From positions 1 to 64,000 of the forward strand of contig NZ_VIDQ01000003.1 in NCBI RefSeq assembly GCF_009760915.1: a stretch of DNA of 64,000 bases. The letters run 5' to 3'. This DNA comes from Azohydromonas aeria. Its GTDB lineage: Bacteria; Pseudomonadota; Gammaproteobacteria; Burkholderiales; Burkholderiaceae_C. The notes beneath the pieces are model-generated. The model made no database searches and was not told where the DNA came from. It saw only the letters and a program-made list of their open reading frames with translations. A program made the translations under genes and the position numbers. Shown piece after piece: positions 50,574-58,556 of the stretch; the stretch's first letter is position 1, and each line of letters begins with the position of its first letter.

Positions 50574-51719
50574 ATGCAAGAGATCTACATCCACGGCGGC
50601 GCGATGACGCGCTTCGGCAAGCACCCGGGCGTACTCGCCCCGGAGCTGGCGCAGCAGGCGATCCTCAAAGCGCTGGAGGACACGGGCGTGTCCCGCGGCG
50701 AGATCCAGGCCGTCTATTGCGCCAACGTGCTGGGCGGCATGATCCTGGGCCAGCTCGTCGTGCGCGACCTGGGGCTCAAGGGAATCCCCGTCTACAACGT
50801 CGAGAACGCCTGCGCCAGCGGCGCAACGGCCGTGCACCTGGCGCGCCATGCGTTGCTGGCGCAACAGTACGACACCGTGCTGGTGCTGGGCATCGAGCAG
50901 CTCACGGCGCTGGGCGGTGGCACCATCCCGTTGCAGCGCAACGACCACAAGACCGAGCTGTACGCCAGGGCCGGCATGGTGCTGCCGGCGGTGTACGCGA
51001 TGCGCGGCACGCGCTTCCTGCACGAGCGCGGTGCCACGCCCGCAGACCTTGCCGCCGTCGCGGTGAAGAACCGTCGCCACGGCGCGCTCAACGAGTACGC
51101 GCAGCAGCGCAGCGAGACCACGCTGGAGGAAGTGCTGGCCTCGCGCATGATCGCCGACCCGCTGACGCTGCTGCAGTGCTGTCCCTCGCAGGTGGACGGC
51201 GCCGCGGCGGTGGTGCTGGGCACGCGCCGGCGCGGCGAGCGCCGGCCGGTGAAGGTGCTGGCCTCGTCCGTGGTGTCGGGCCTGCGCGAGGAGGCGCGCG
51301 ACGACATCCTGGACGCCGAGATCACGGCCCGCGCCGCGCGCCAGGCCTACGAGCAGGCCGGCGTGAGCCCGGGCGACGTGAACGTGGTGGAGCTGCACGA
51401 CGCCTTCACCATTGCCGAACTGCTGTACTACGAAGCACTGGGCCTGGCCCGGCGCGGCGAGGCGGTGCCGCTGCTGCACTCCGGCGCCACGGCGCTGGGC
51501 GGCCGCGTGCCGGTCAACCCCAGCGGCGGGCTGTTGGCCAAGGGCCACCCGCTGGGCGCCACGGGGGTGGCGCAGATGGTGGAGATCCTGTGGCAGCTGC
51601 AGGGGCGTGCCGGCGCGCGCCAGGTGCCGGGCGCCCGGATTGGCCTGACGCAGTGCACCGGCGGCGGCATCGCCGGCGTGGACCACGCGGCCTCCTCCGT
51701 GCACCTGCTGGGAGTCTGA
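50574..51719 (+). CDS. Thiolase (SCP-x / lipid-transfer type acyl-CoA acyltransferase)
   Basis: A 381-residue thiolase fold protein. The nucleophile is Cys in VENACASGATAVHLA, the catalytic His is in NPSGGLLAKGHPLGATG, and CTGGGIAG near the end carries the second Cys. The overall pattern, with a DUF35 partner, belongs to the SCP-x-like thiolases that cleave branched or steroid/terpenoid-derived 3-oxoacyl-CoA. The spacing to the DUF35-like gene is 21 bases and the SDR starts 3 bases after the stop. Confidence 0.92.
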   Translation: MQEIYIHGGAMTRFGKHPGVLAPELAQQAILKALEDTGVSRGEIQAVYCANVLGGMILGQLVVRDLGLKGIPVYNVENACASGATAVHLARHALLAQQYDTVLVLGIEQLTALGGGTIPLQRNDHKTELYARAGMVLPAVYAMRGTRFLHERGATPADLAAVAVKNRRHGALNEYAQQRSETTLEEVLASRMIADPLTLLQCCPSQVDGAAAVVLGTRRRGERRPVKVLASSVVSGLREEARDDILDAEITARAARQAYEQAGVSPGDVNVVELHDAFTIAELLYYEALGLARRGEAVPLLHSGATALGGRVPVNPSGGLLAKGHPLGATGVAQMVEILWQLQGRAGARQVPGARIGLTQCTGGGIAGVDHAASSVHLLGV

Positions 51720-51721
51720 CC

Positions 51722-52486
51722 ATGGGCAGCCACCGATTCGAAGCCGGCCAGGTGGCCGTCGTCACGGGTGCCGCCCGCGGCATCGGCCTGGGGATCGCAC
51801 GGCGCCTGGCGTGCGAAGGGCTCACCGTCGCCCTGCTGGATCGGGACGCCGCGGCGCTGCAGGAAGCGGTTGCTGCGCTCGCCGCGCAGGATCTCGATGT
51901 TCTGGGCGCCACGGCGGACCTCACCGACTCGGCCGCCGTCGATGCCGCCATGGCGCAGGTCGTCGCCAAGGCCGGCCGCATCGACCACCTGGTCAACAAC
52001 GCCGGCGCCGTGCGCGACATGCGCTTCCTGAAGATGCGCGACGAGGATTGGGACTTCGTCATCGACACCAACCTGCGCTCGCAGTTCCTGTGCTGCCGCG
52101 CCGTGCTGCCGGGCATGGTCGAGCGCGGCTTCGGGCGCATCGTCAACCTCTCGTCGCGCGCCTGGCTGGGCGGCTTCGGGCAGGCCAACTACTCGGCGGC
52201 CAAGGGTGGCGTGGTCAGCCTCACGCGCTCGCTGGCCATCGAGTTCGCGGCCAAGGGCGTCACGGTCAACGCAGTGGCGCCGGGCATCGTGGACACGCCG
52301 CTGTTCCGCAACTTCGCGCCGGAAGTGCAGGCGCGGCTGCAGGCCTCGGTGCCGGTGCAGCGCATCGGCACGGCCGAGGACATCGCCAACGCCGTGGCCT
52401 TCTTCCTGGACCCTGCCGCGTCCTATGTCACGGGGCAGGTGCTGTACGTGTGCGGCGGGCGCAGCCTGTCCTCGCCCAGCGTGTGA
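51722..52486 (+). CDS. 3-oxoacyl/3-hydroxyacyl short-chain dehydrogenase (FabG-like SDR)
   Basis: A 254-residue classical SDR with TGAARGIGLGIARRLACEG, VNNAGAV, catalytic Ser in NLSSRAWLGGF, Tyr and Lys in YSAAKGG, and VNAVAPGIVDTP. Asp at the end of the second strand (LLDRD) suggests NAD+. In this operon it would oxidise the 3-hydroxyacyl-CoA made by the hydratase to the thiolase substrate. Confidence 0.92.
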   Translation: MGSHRFEAGQVAVVTGAARGIGLGIARRLACEGLTVALLDRDAAALQEAVAALAAQDLDVLGATADLTDSAAVDAAMAQVVAKAGRIDHLVNNAGAVRDMRFLKMRDEDWDFVIDTNLRSQFLCCRAVLPGMVERGFGRIVNLSSRAWLGGFGQANYSAAKGGVVSLTRSLAIEFAAKGVTVNAVAPGIVDTPLFRNFAPEVQARLQASVPVQRIGTAEDIANAVAFFLDPAASYVTGQVLYVCGGRSLSSPSV

Positions 52487-52497
52487 GGGGAGCGGCC

Positions 52498-53301
52498 ATG
52501 AACGTCCGATTCGAGACCATCGGCCCCGTCGCGGTGCTGACCATCGCCCGCCCCGAAGCGCTCAATGCGCTGAACGTCGAGGCGCTGCGCGAACTGCGCG
52601 CGCACCTGGCCGCGGTGCGGGACCGCGACGACCTGCGCGTGGCCGTGCTCACGGGGGAGGGCGGCAAGGCCTTCTGCGCGGGTGCCGACCTCAAGGGCAC
52701 GCAAGGCTCGCCGGCCACCTACCCGGAAGCGGTGTTCCAGAGCCCCGAGCGCGCCGCGGACCTGGGCCTGTACATCCGGCTCATGGACCTGTCGGACCTG
52801 AGCCTGTGGAAGCCGCTGATCGCGGCCGTCAACGGCCACTGCCTGGGCGCCGGGCTGGAGATTGCGCTGCAGTGCGACCTGCGCCTGGCTTCCAGCAACG
52901 CCAGTTTCGGGCTGCCGGAGGCGAGGGTGGGCTCGATCCCGGCCGTGTCCGGGCTGCACCGGCTGCTGCGCGCCGTGCCGTCGGCCCACGCGCTGCAGAT
53001 GGCGCTCACGGGCGAGCGCGTGGCCGCGGACGAAGCCTGGCGCATCGGCCTGGTCAGCGAGATGCTGGAGCCCGAGGCGCTGCGCGGGCGCGCCCTGGCG
53101 CTGGCGCAGGCCATCGCCGCCAACGCGCCGCTGGCGGTACAGGCCGTCAAGCGGCTGTCGCGCCAGACGCCGCACCTGAGCGACGCCGATGCCCAGCAGC
53201 TCACCGAGCTGACCTGGGGCGTGCTGCGCGACACGGCGGACCGCCTGGAGGGGCGCAAGGCTTTCGCCGAGAAGCGCGCGCCCGTCTATACCGGCCGCTG
53301 A
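52498..53301 (+). CDS. Enoyl-CoA hydratase/isomerase
   Basis: A 267-residue crotonase-family protein. AFCAGADLKG and AVNGHCLGAGLEIALQCDLRLAS form the oxyanion hole; LPEARVGSIPAVSG carries a Glu that matches the hydratase catalytic position (Glu in PEAxxG), while the second catalytic Glu is not obvious at the usual place. GAGGGGAG precedes the ATG. It provides the hydration step of the presumed beta-oxidation sequence. Confidence 0.93.
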   Translation: MNVRFETIGPVAVLTIARPEALNALNVEALRELRAHLAAVRDRDDLRVAVLTGEGGKAFCAGADLKGTQGSPATYPEAVFQSPERAADLGLYIRLMDLSDLSLWKPLIAAVNGHCLGAGLEIALQCDLRLASSNASFGLPEARVGSIPAVSGLHRLLRAVPSAHALQMALTGERVAADEAWRIGLVSEMLEPEALRGRALALAQAIAANAPLAVQAVKRLSRQTPHLSDADAQQLTELTWGVLRDTADRLEGRKAFAEKRAPVYTGR

Positions 53302-53327
53302 GGCCGCACGAGATGAAGGAGACAAGC

Positions 53328-54323
53328 ATGACCACCACGACACTGCGTCGCCGCACCGTCCTGGCCGCCGCCGCGGCCTGCCTGGGAGCGTCCCTGGCGC
53401 TGCCGGCCCTGGGCCAGGCGGCTTTTCCGAAGCTCAAGCCCATCACTCTCGTCGTGCCTTTCTCGCCCGGTGGCGGCAACGACATCCTGGCGCGCGCCGT
53501 CGCGCCCAGGCTGGGGCAGCTGCTGGGGCAGACCATCGTCATCGAGAACAAGCCCGGCGCCGGCGGCAACCTCGGCACGGAGCTCGTGGCTCGGTCCGAG
53601 CCCGACGGCTATACCCTCGTCGTCGCTTCCAGCCAGGTGACGATGAACCCTTTCCTGGGCATGAAGGTGCCGTTTCGCATCGAGCGCGACTTCGAGCCCG
53701 TGGGCCTCATGGCCTCGGTGCCCATGGTGCTGGTGAGCCACCCGGAGCAGCCTTACAGGACGCTGCAGGAGTTCATGGCCTACTCCCGTGCTAACCCCGG
53801 CAGGCTGAGCTACAGCAGCCCCGGCAACGGGACGCCGCAGCACCTGGCGGGCGAGGTGTTTGCCAAGCTCAACCAGACGGAGATGCTGCACGTGCCCTAC
53901 CGCGGCACGGGCCTGTCGATCACGGACCTGATCGCCGGGCAGGTGCAGGTGTCATTCGCCACGCTGGCCTCGGTGTCGCAGCACGTCCAGTCCGGCAAGG
54001 TGCGCGCGCTGGGCATCGCGGGCCAGAAGCGCACTTCGCTCATGCCGGAGCTGCCCACCTTCGGCGATGCCGGCCTGAAGAACTACGACGCCAGCCTCTG
54101 GTACAGCCTGCTGGCGCCGGCAAGGACGCCGCCGGAGGTGGTGGCCCGGCTCAACGAGGCGATGGTCCAGGCGCTCAACGACCCGGCCGTGGCGAAGCAG
54201 CTGGCGCAGCAGGGCTTCGAGACGCAGACCTCGACACCTGCGGAGCTCAGGGCCTTCATCGGCACGGAGCTCAAGCGCTGGGAGCGCGTCATCGCCGACA
54301 ACCGGATCAAGGTGGCGCCATGA
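53328..54323 (+). CDS. Bug-family periplasmic solute receptor (tripartite tricarboxylate transporter type)
   Basis: A 331-residue exported protein. Residues 1-35 include a twin-Arg-like start RRRTVLAAAAACLGASLALPALGQA and a cleavage site. The Bug signature follows: KPITLVVPFSPGGGNDILARAVAPRLGQLLGQTIVIENKPGAGGNLGTELVARSEPDGYTL, then LSYSSPGNGTPQHLAGEVF and VPYRGTG. AAGGAGA precedes the ATG. Membrane TctA/TctB partners are not nearby, as is common for Bug proteins, which may use remote permeases. It likely captures the carboxylic acid that the operon degrades. Confidence 0.95.
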   Translation: MTTTTLRRRTVLAAAAACLGASLALPALGQAAFPKLKPITLVVPFSPGGGNDILARAVAPRLGQLLGQTIVIENKPGAGGNLGTELVARSEPDGYTLVVASSQVTMNPFLGMKVPFRIERDFEPVGLMASVPMVLVSHPEQPYRTLQEFMAYSRANPGRLSYSSPGNGTPQHLAGEVFAKLNQTEMLHVPYRGTGLSITDLIAGQVQVSFATLASVSQHVQSGKVRALGIAGQKRTSLMPELPTFGDAGLKNYDASLWYSLLAPARTPPEVVARLNEAMVQALNDPAVAKQLAQQGFETQTSTPAELRAFIGTELKRWERVIADNRIKVAP

Positions 54324-54365
54324 AGCCCAGGACACGGCACGACACCCCCATGAAGGAGCCTCGAC

Positions 54366-55616
54366 ATGTTGCGTAATGCACTCGACGGGCTGACCGTCAT
54401 CGACTTCACGCAGATTGGCGCCGGCCCGACCTGCACCATGCTGCTGGCCGACATGGGCGCACGCGTGATCAAGGTCGAGCCGCCGGGAGGAGAGCTCGGC
54501 CGCGGCCTGGGGCCCGGCTGGATCGGCGACGACGCCGCGTTGTTCCACGGCTTCAACCGCAACAAGCTGGGCGTGGCGCTGGACCTCAAGAGTGACGCGG
54601 GGCGGGCGGTGGCGCGGCGCCTCGTTGCCGGCGCGGACGTGGTGGTCGAGAGCATGCGCCCTGGTGTGATGGCGCGCCTGGGCCTGGGCGCCGAGCAACT
54701 GCTGCAGGCGCATCCGGCGCTCATCTACTGCTCGATCTCGGCCTATGGCCAGTCCGGCCCCTGTGCGGAACATGCCGGCGTGGACGGCATCATCCAGGCG
54801 GACTCGGGGCTGATGGGGCTGATCGGCCTGGAGGGTTCGGAGCCGTGCAAGGTGCAGGCCCCGGTGGTGGACGTAATGACGGGCTACGTGGCGGCCATGG
54901 CGGTGTTGGCCAAGCTGGCACAGCGCACGCGCGACGGGCAGGGCGGTCACCTGGACGTGAACCTGCTGAACTGCGCGCTGGCGCTGCAGCAGTCCTCGCT
55001 CACGAGCTGGCTGGCCGATGGCGCGCTGCCCGAGAGGGTCGGCAGTGCCGCGCCCTATTCGGCGCCGAACCAGGCGTTCCAGACGCGGGACGGCTGGGTG
55101 ATGGTGGCGGCCTACATGCCCGAGCGCTGGCAGCGCCTGTGTGAGCTGCTGGGCCTGCCGCACCTGGCCACCGATGCACGCTTTGCCACCTCGCCGCTGC
55201 GCGTGGCGCATCGGCAAGCCCTGGTGCCTCTGCTCACCGACGCGTTCCGCACGCGCGGCACCGACGAGTGGCTGACGCTGTTGGGTGCCGCCGACATCCT
55301 TTGCGCCCGCGTGGCCAGCTACGAGGACGTGGCGCGCCATCCCCAGGTCGCCGCCAACGGCATGCTGGCCGAAGTGAGGCATGCGCGGCATGGCGGCATC
55401 AGGCAGCCCGGCTTCCCGGTCAACAGCGCCCAGGCCAACGCGCAGGCGCATCGCGCCGCGCCCGCGCTCGGCCAGGACACGCGGCAGGTGTTGAAGGACT
55501 GCGGCTTCAGCGACGCGGACATCGAGGCGCTGCACTGCGCGCAGGTGGTGCACTGCGCCGAGCCCGCCGGCACGGCGCTCAAACAGCCTGGAACTGCTCC
55601 AGCAGCCACAGCCTGA
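54366..55616 (+). CDS. CaiB/BaiF-type (class III) CoA-transferase
   Basis: A 416-residue class III CoA-transferase. Motifs: VIDFTQIGAGPTCTMLLADMGARVIKVEPPGG, FNRNKLGVALDLKSDAGRAV, catalytic Asp in HAGVDGIIQADSGLMGL (about residue 139), and DGWVMVAAYMPERW. It would activate the imported acid by moving CoA from a donor acyl-CoA. It is the last gene of the operon. Its final ~12 codons overlap the 3' end of a convergent lysR gene. Confidence 0.93.
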   Translation: MLRNALDGLTVIDFTQIGAGPTCTMLLADMGARVIKVEPPGGELGRGLGPGWIGDDAALFHGFNRNKLGVALDLKSDAGRAVARRLVAGADVVVESMRPGVMARLGLGAEQLLQAHPALIYCSISAYGQSGPCAEHAGVDGIIQADSGLMGLIGLEGSEPCKVQAPVVDVMTGYVAAMAVLAKLAQRTRDGQGGHLDVNLLNCALALQQSSLTSWLADGALPERVGSAAPYSAPNQAFQTRDGWVMVAAYMPERWQRLCELLGLPHLATDARFATSPLRVAHRQALVPLLTDAFRTRGTDEWLTLLGAADILCARVASYEDVARHPQVAANGMLAEVRHARHGGIRQPGFPVNSAQANAQAHRAAPALGQDTRQVLKDCGFSDADIEALHCAQVVHCAEPAGTALKQPGTAPAATA

Positions 55617-56472
55617 ACCGCTTCATGTCGGGCGACTCCTCGCGGTGCGCAGGCGTGAGCAGGTAATACGTGAAGTCGCCCATGTCCAGGGCCTTCTTGA
55701 ACGGCGTGACGAGCCGGCCTTCCTGCAGGTCCTTCTCGACCAGGAAGCGCTGCGCGATGGCCACGCCTTGGCCTTCGACCGCTGCCGCGTAGCTCATCGC
55801 CGAGCTTTCGTAGGTCATGCCGGCCCGGGCATCGATCTGCTCGCCCACGCCGGCCGCCTCCAGCCAATAGCCCCAGTCATCCGGCCGCGCGCTGCTGTGC
55901 AGCAGCGTGTGGTGGGCCAGGTCCGCAGGGCGCCTGAGCTTCGGGCCGGCGCCGAGCAGCGCGGGACTGGCCACGGGCACCAGGACGTTGTCCACCAGGC
56001 GGATGGCGTGGGCGCCGGGCCAGTTGCCGTCGCCCAGGCGGATCGCGCCGTCGATGTCCTCGTTGCGGAAGTCCACCGGCTCCAGCGAAGCCTTGAGCAG
56101 CACCTCGACGTCGGGATGCGCGGCATGGAAGCCCGAGAGCCGCGGGATCAGCCAGCGCATGGCAAAGGTGGTGTAGGCGCGGATCTTGAGCTGCTTGCGC
56201 TGGCGCCTGCGCTGGAGCTTGCGCGTGCCCTCGCGCAGCACCTCGATGGCGCGCGTGACGGCGCGGAAGTAGTCCTGCCCTTGACGGGTGAGCGTGACGT
56301 TGCGATGGCCGCGGGTGAAGAGCTGGACGCCCAGGGCATCTTCGAGCGTCTTGATCTGGCGGCTGACTGCGCCGGGCGTCACGTGCAGCTCATCGGCCGC
56401 CAGCGTGATGCTCATGTGGCGCGCGGCCGCCTCGAAGGCGCGGATGGCATTTAGCGGCGGCAGGCGGTCCAT
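55579..56472 (-). CDS. LysR-family regulator, GcvA-like
   Basis: A 297-residue regulator with RLPPLNAIRAFEAAARHMSITLAADELHVTPGAVSRQIKTLEDALGVQLFTRGHRNVTLT, the N-terminus typical of the GcvA/AmpR subgroup, and the effector-domain phrase EDIDGAIRLGDGNW. ATG at 56472 fits the family; the frame extends to a TTG at 56508. It is convergent with the CoA-transferase gene (38-base overlap of coding ends) and is the likely regulator of the 50.2-55.6 kb operon, although it does not share a promoter region with it. Confidence 0.93.
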   Translation of the reverse strand: MDRLPPLNAIRAFEAAARHMSITLAADELHVTPGAVSRQIKTLEDALGVQLFTRGHRNVTLTRQGQDYFRAVTRAIEVLREGTRKLQRRRQRKQLKIRAYTTFAMRWLIPRLSGFHAAHPDVEVLLKASLEPVDFRNEDIDGAIRLGDGNWPGAHAIRLVDNVLVPVASPALLGAGPKLRRPADLAHHTLLHSSARPDDWGYWLEAAGVGEQIDARAGMTYESSAMSYAAAVEGQGVAIAQRFLVEKDLQEGRLVTPFKKALDMGDFTYYLLTPAHREESPDMKRFRLWLLEQFQAV

Positions 56473-57134
56473 GGCCGTGACGGTAGGCGTGAAGGGGGGC
56501 GGGATCAATCGAGACAGCCACTACGCGTGCCGCCGCCCCGCCCCGCCGTGCCAGCACGGCACGGCGGGGCGGGGCCGTATCGGGCTCGGCCAGGACGAGC
56601 CGTGACTGTTTCCTCGACCACACGAGGACGGGCTACCCGGCGGCAAAACACAAAGCTCTTGGCTCAACTGGGGCAATTCGCAAGGTGCCGTCGCGGATAA
56701 ATTGGGCCGATTGAAGTTATCAGCAGCCAAGTATGGTGATGTTGTCGACAGAGTGAGATGCACTGCCCGTGGGCAGCGCGCGTCGTGGTTATGCCGGCGC
56801 ATATCACCACGCTCCTCTGCCCGCCACGGCTTGCTCCAGTCGGCAGCGTCCGTGCGTGCCTACCGAAACTGTTCTAAACGTACTTGAAACGCAGCCTCGG
56901 AACGGCAGTGGAGGCACTGCCTTTCTGCTCCAGGCCATCAGCGGTCTGTCAGTCGGACCGAAATGCGGAATTGGTTGGCACTAGCGCCGGGAAGCTCCCT
57001 GCAGTCGGCGCCCGACTTGGCCGGGTGGGCGTTACCTTCGCTGCCCATCCGTAGCAGGCACCCGGTCCGGTAATCCATCCGGAATTGCTGCCGCCCTGCG
57101 CTCCGTGCTTTTTGATCTGAAAGGTTTTCCCGCC
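56473..57134. other. 662-base gap upstream of the methyltransferase/ATP-grasp cluster
   Basis: No gene is recognised. It contains a strong hairpin at 56535-56575 and an A/T-richer stretch around 56690-56760 (TTGAAGTTATCAGCAGCC and neighbours) where promoters could lie. The G/C-rich 120 bases before the methyltransferase ATG contain short inverted repeats but no riboswitch motif I can name. Confidence 0.4.
56535..56575. terminator. Strong 18-base-pair GC hairpin
   Basis: GCCCCGCCCCGCCGTGCC (56535-56552) and its exact complement (56558-56575) surround the loop AGCAC. No T run follows on either strand, so it is not a standard intrinsic terminator; it may be a boundary hairpin or an attenuator in the lysR leader. 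Confidence 0.5.
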
Positions 57135-58004
57135 ATGTCTCTCTCAGCGGCGACCACGCAACACTCCCAGGCTGCCGTCTGGTGCGCCCATGCCCGGCAA
57201 TGGCAGCAGTTGGGCTCACCTATGCGTCCGGGACCGGAGGACGGTCGCAACCTCCTGGCGCTGGCCGGCCCAGTGCTCGCCGCGCGCGCGCCGCTTCCGG
57301 CACGGCTGCTGGTGCTGGGTGTCACGCCTCAGGTGGTGCAGCAGCCGTGGCCAGCCCACGTCAGCCTTTTGGCGCTGGACCAAAGCGCCGAGATCATTGC
57401 CTCGGTGTGGCAGCCGCACCCTGACCGCGCGTCTCAGGTACGGCAGGCAGCGTGGGAAGACACCGGGTTGCCGGCGGCCTCCGTGGACCTGGTGGCCGGT
57501 GACGGCAGCCTGAATGCCCTGGGCAGCGCAACGCAGTGGCGACAGGTCCTTGGCGAACTGGCGCGCGTGCTCAAGCCCGGTGGCGCGTTGGTGCTGCGCT
57601 GCTACGTACGCCCCGATCGTACGGAGACATTGCCCGAGGTGGCGGATGCGGCATTGGGCGGGCGCATTGGCAGCTTCCACGTGCTCAAGTGGCGCCTGGC
57701 GATGGCGCAGGCCGGCACCGACGGCGGCATCGCCGTCGCGGACATCCTCAGCGCCTTCGACCGCCTCTTTCCCGACCGCGGCAAGCTGCAACGGCGCACG
57801 GGCTGGCCTGCCGAGTCCATCGCCACCATCGACGCCTACGCTGCCATGGCTACCCGCTACACCTTTCCGACGCTGCAGCAGCTGGCCGAGCGCGCCGCGC
57901 CGGCCTTTCGCATGACGGCACTGCGCCATGGCAGCTACGAGCTGGCCGAGCGCTGCCCGACCGTGCTGCTGGAGGGCCAGGCCGCGTCGGCGCCAAAACC
58001 GTGA
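57135..58004 (+). CDS. SAM-dependent methyltransferase (class I-like)
   Basis: A 289-residue protein with a Rossmann-type core at about residues 55-160: LLVLGVTPQVVQQPW in the place of motif I (the glycine-rich loop is reduced), VSLLALDQSAEII with an acidic residue for ribose binding, SVDLVAGDGSLNAL, and LARVLKPGGALVLRCYV. The C-terminal part is helical. The substrate is unknown. It is the first gene of a coupled set: its stop overlaps the GTG of the next methyltransferase-like gene, and an ATP-grasp gene follows 13 bases later. Confidence 0.82.
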   Translation: MSLSAATTQHSQAAVWCAHARQWQQLGSPMRPGPEDGRNLLALAGPVLAARAPLPARLLVLGVTPQVVQQPWPAHVSLLALDQSAEIIASVWQPHPDRASQVRQAAWEDTGLPAASVDLVAGDGSLNALGSATQWRQVLGELARVLKPGGALVLRCYVRPDRTETLPEVADAALGGRIGSFHVLKWRLAMAQAGTDGGIAVADILSAFDRLFPDRGKLQRRTGWPAESIATIDAYAAMATRYTFPTLQQLAERAAPAFRMTALRHGSYELAERCPTVLLEGQAASAPKP

Positions 58005-58543
58005 GCGCGGCCGCGTGCGTGCCCGCGCACGACTACCAGACTCATTTCGACCGCCGCGGCGGCGCCTGCGAGCGCGCGATGCGCACCCAGCCCGGCGCGC
58101 AAGCCGCCGAGTTTGCGCAAGTGCTCGCGCGTGCCGCGCTGGCCTCGGGCATGGTGGTGGCCGACGTGCCCGCCGGCGGCGGCTACCTGTCCGACGTGGC
58201 CGAGGCCTCGGCCGTGGCCTGCTTCCTGGACGGCTTTGTAGGCCGCTGCAACAGCACCGGCCACCAAGGCAGGTTCCTGGGCCAGCACACGCTGCGGGCG
58301 CTGCGCGAGACGGGCTGGGACACGCAGTCGCACGAGCACGTGTCCTTTCATTGGGCCTTCGACGACCGGGCTGCGCGGGACGGGTTCTGCCGCGACCTGT
58401 TCGACCTGTGCCGCTGTGCGCCCGGCGAGGCGGCCAGGGCTGCCGAGGCGATGCTGGGCACGGAGCGCCTGCCCGATGGCCGCTTGGGCCTGCGCTGGCA
58501 GCTCATGACCATCGTTGCGCGGCGCCTGCCCGCATGCTCCTGA
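58001..58543 (+). CDS. Small SAM-methyltransferase-like protein
   Basis: A 180-residue protein starting at a GTG that overlaps the previous stop (GTGA). Residues 10-150 follow a methyltransferase pattern: DYQTHFDRRGGACERAM, motif I-like VADVPAGGGYLSDVAE, FLDGFVGR as the acidic strand, and SHEHVSFHWAFDD. The domain is shorter than usual at its C-terminus and the motifs are unusual, so catalysis is not certain. Tight coupling suggests a complex or sequential action with the neighbouring enzyme. Confidence 0.75.
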   Translation: MSAAACVPAHDYQTHFDRRGGACERAMRTQPGAQAAEFAQVLARAALASGMVVADVPAGGGYLSDVAEASAVACFLDGFVGRCNSTGHQGRFLGQHTLRALRETGWDTQSHEHVSFHWAFDDRAARDGFCRDLFDLCRCAPGEAARAAEAMLGTERLPDGRLGLRWQLMTIVARRLPACS

Positions 58544-58556
58544 AGGACGTTCCGCC

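Noticed and set aside
56990..57134. Possible riboswitch before the first methyltransferase gene
   Set aside because: The segment is GC-rich with short inverted repeats, but the conserved motifs of cobalamin, SAM, TPP or glycine riboswitches are not present.
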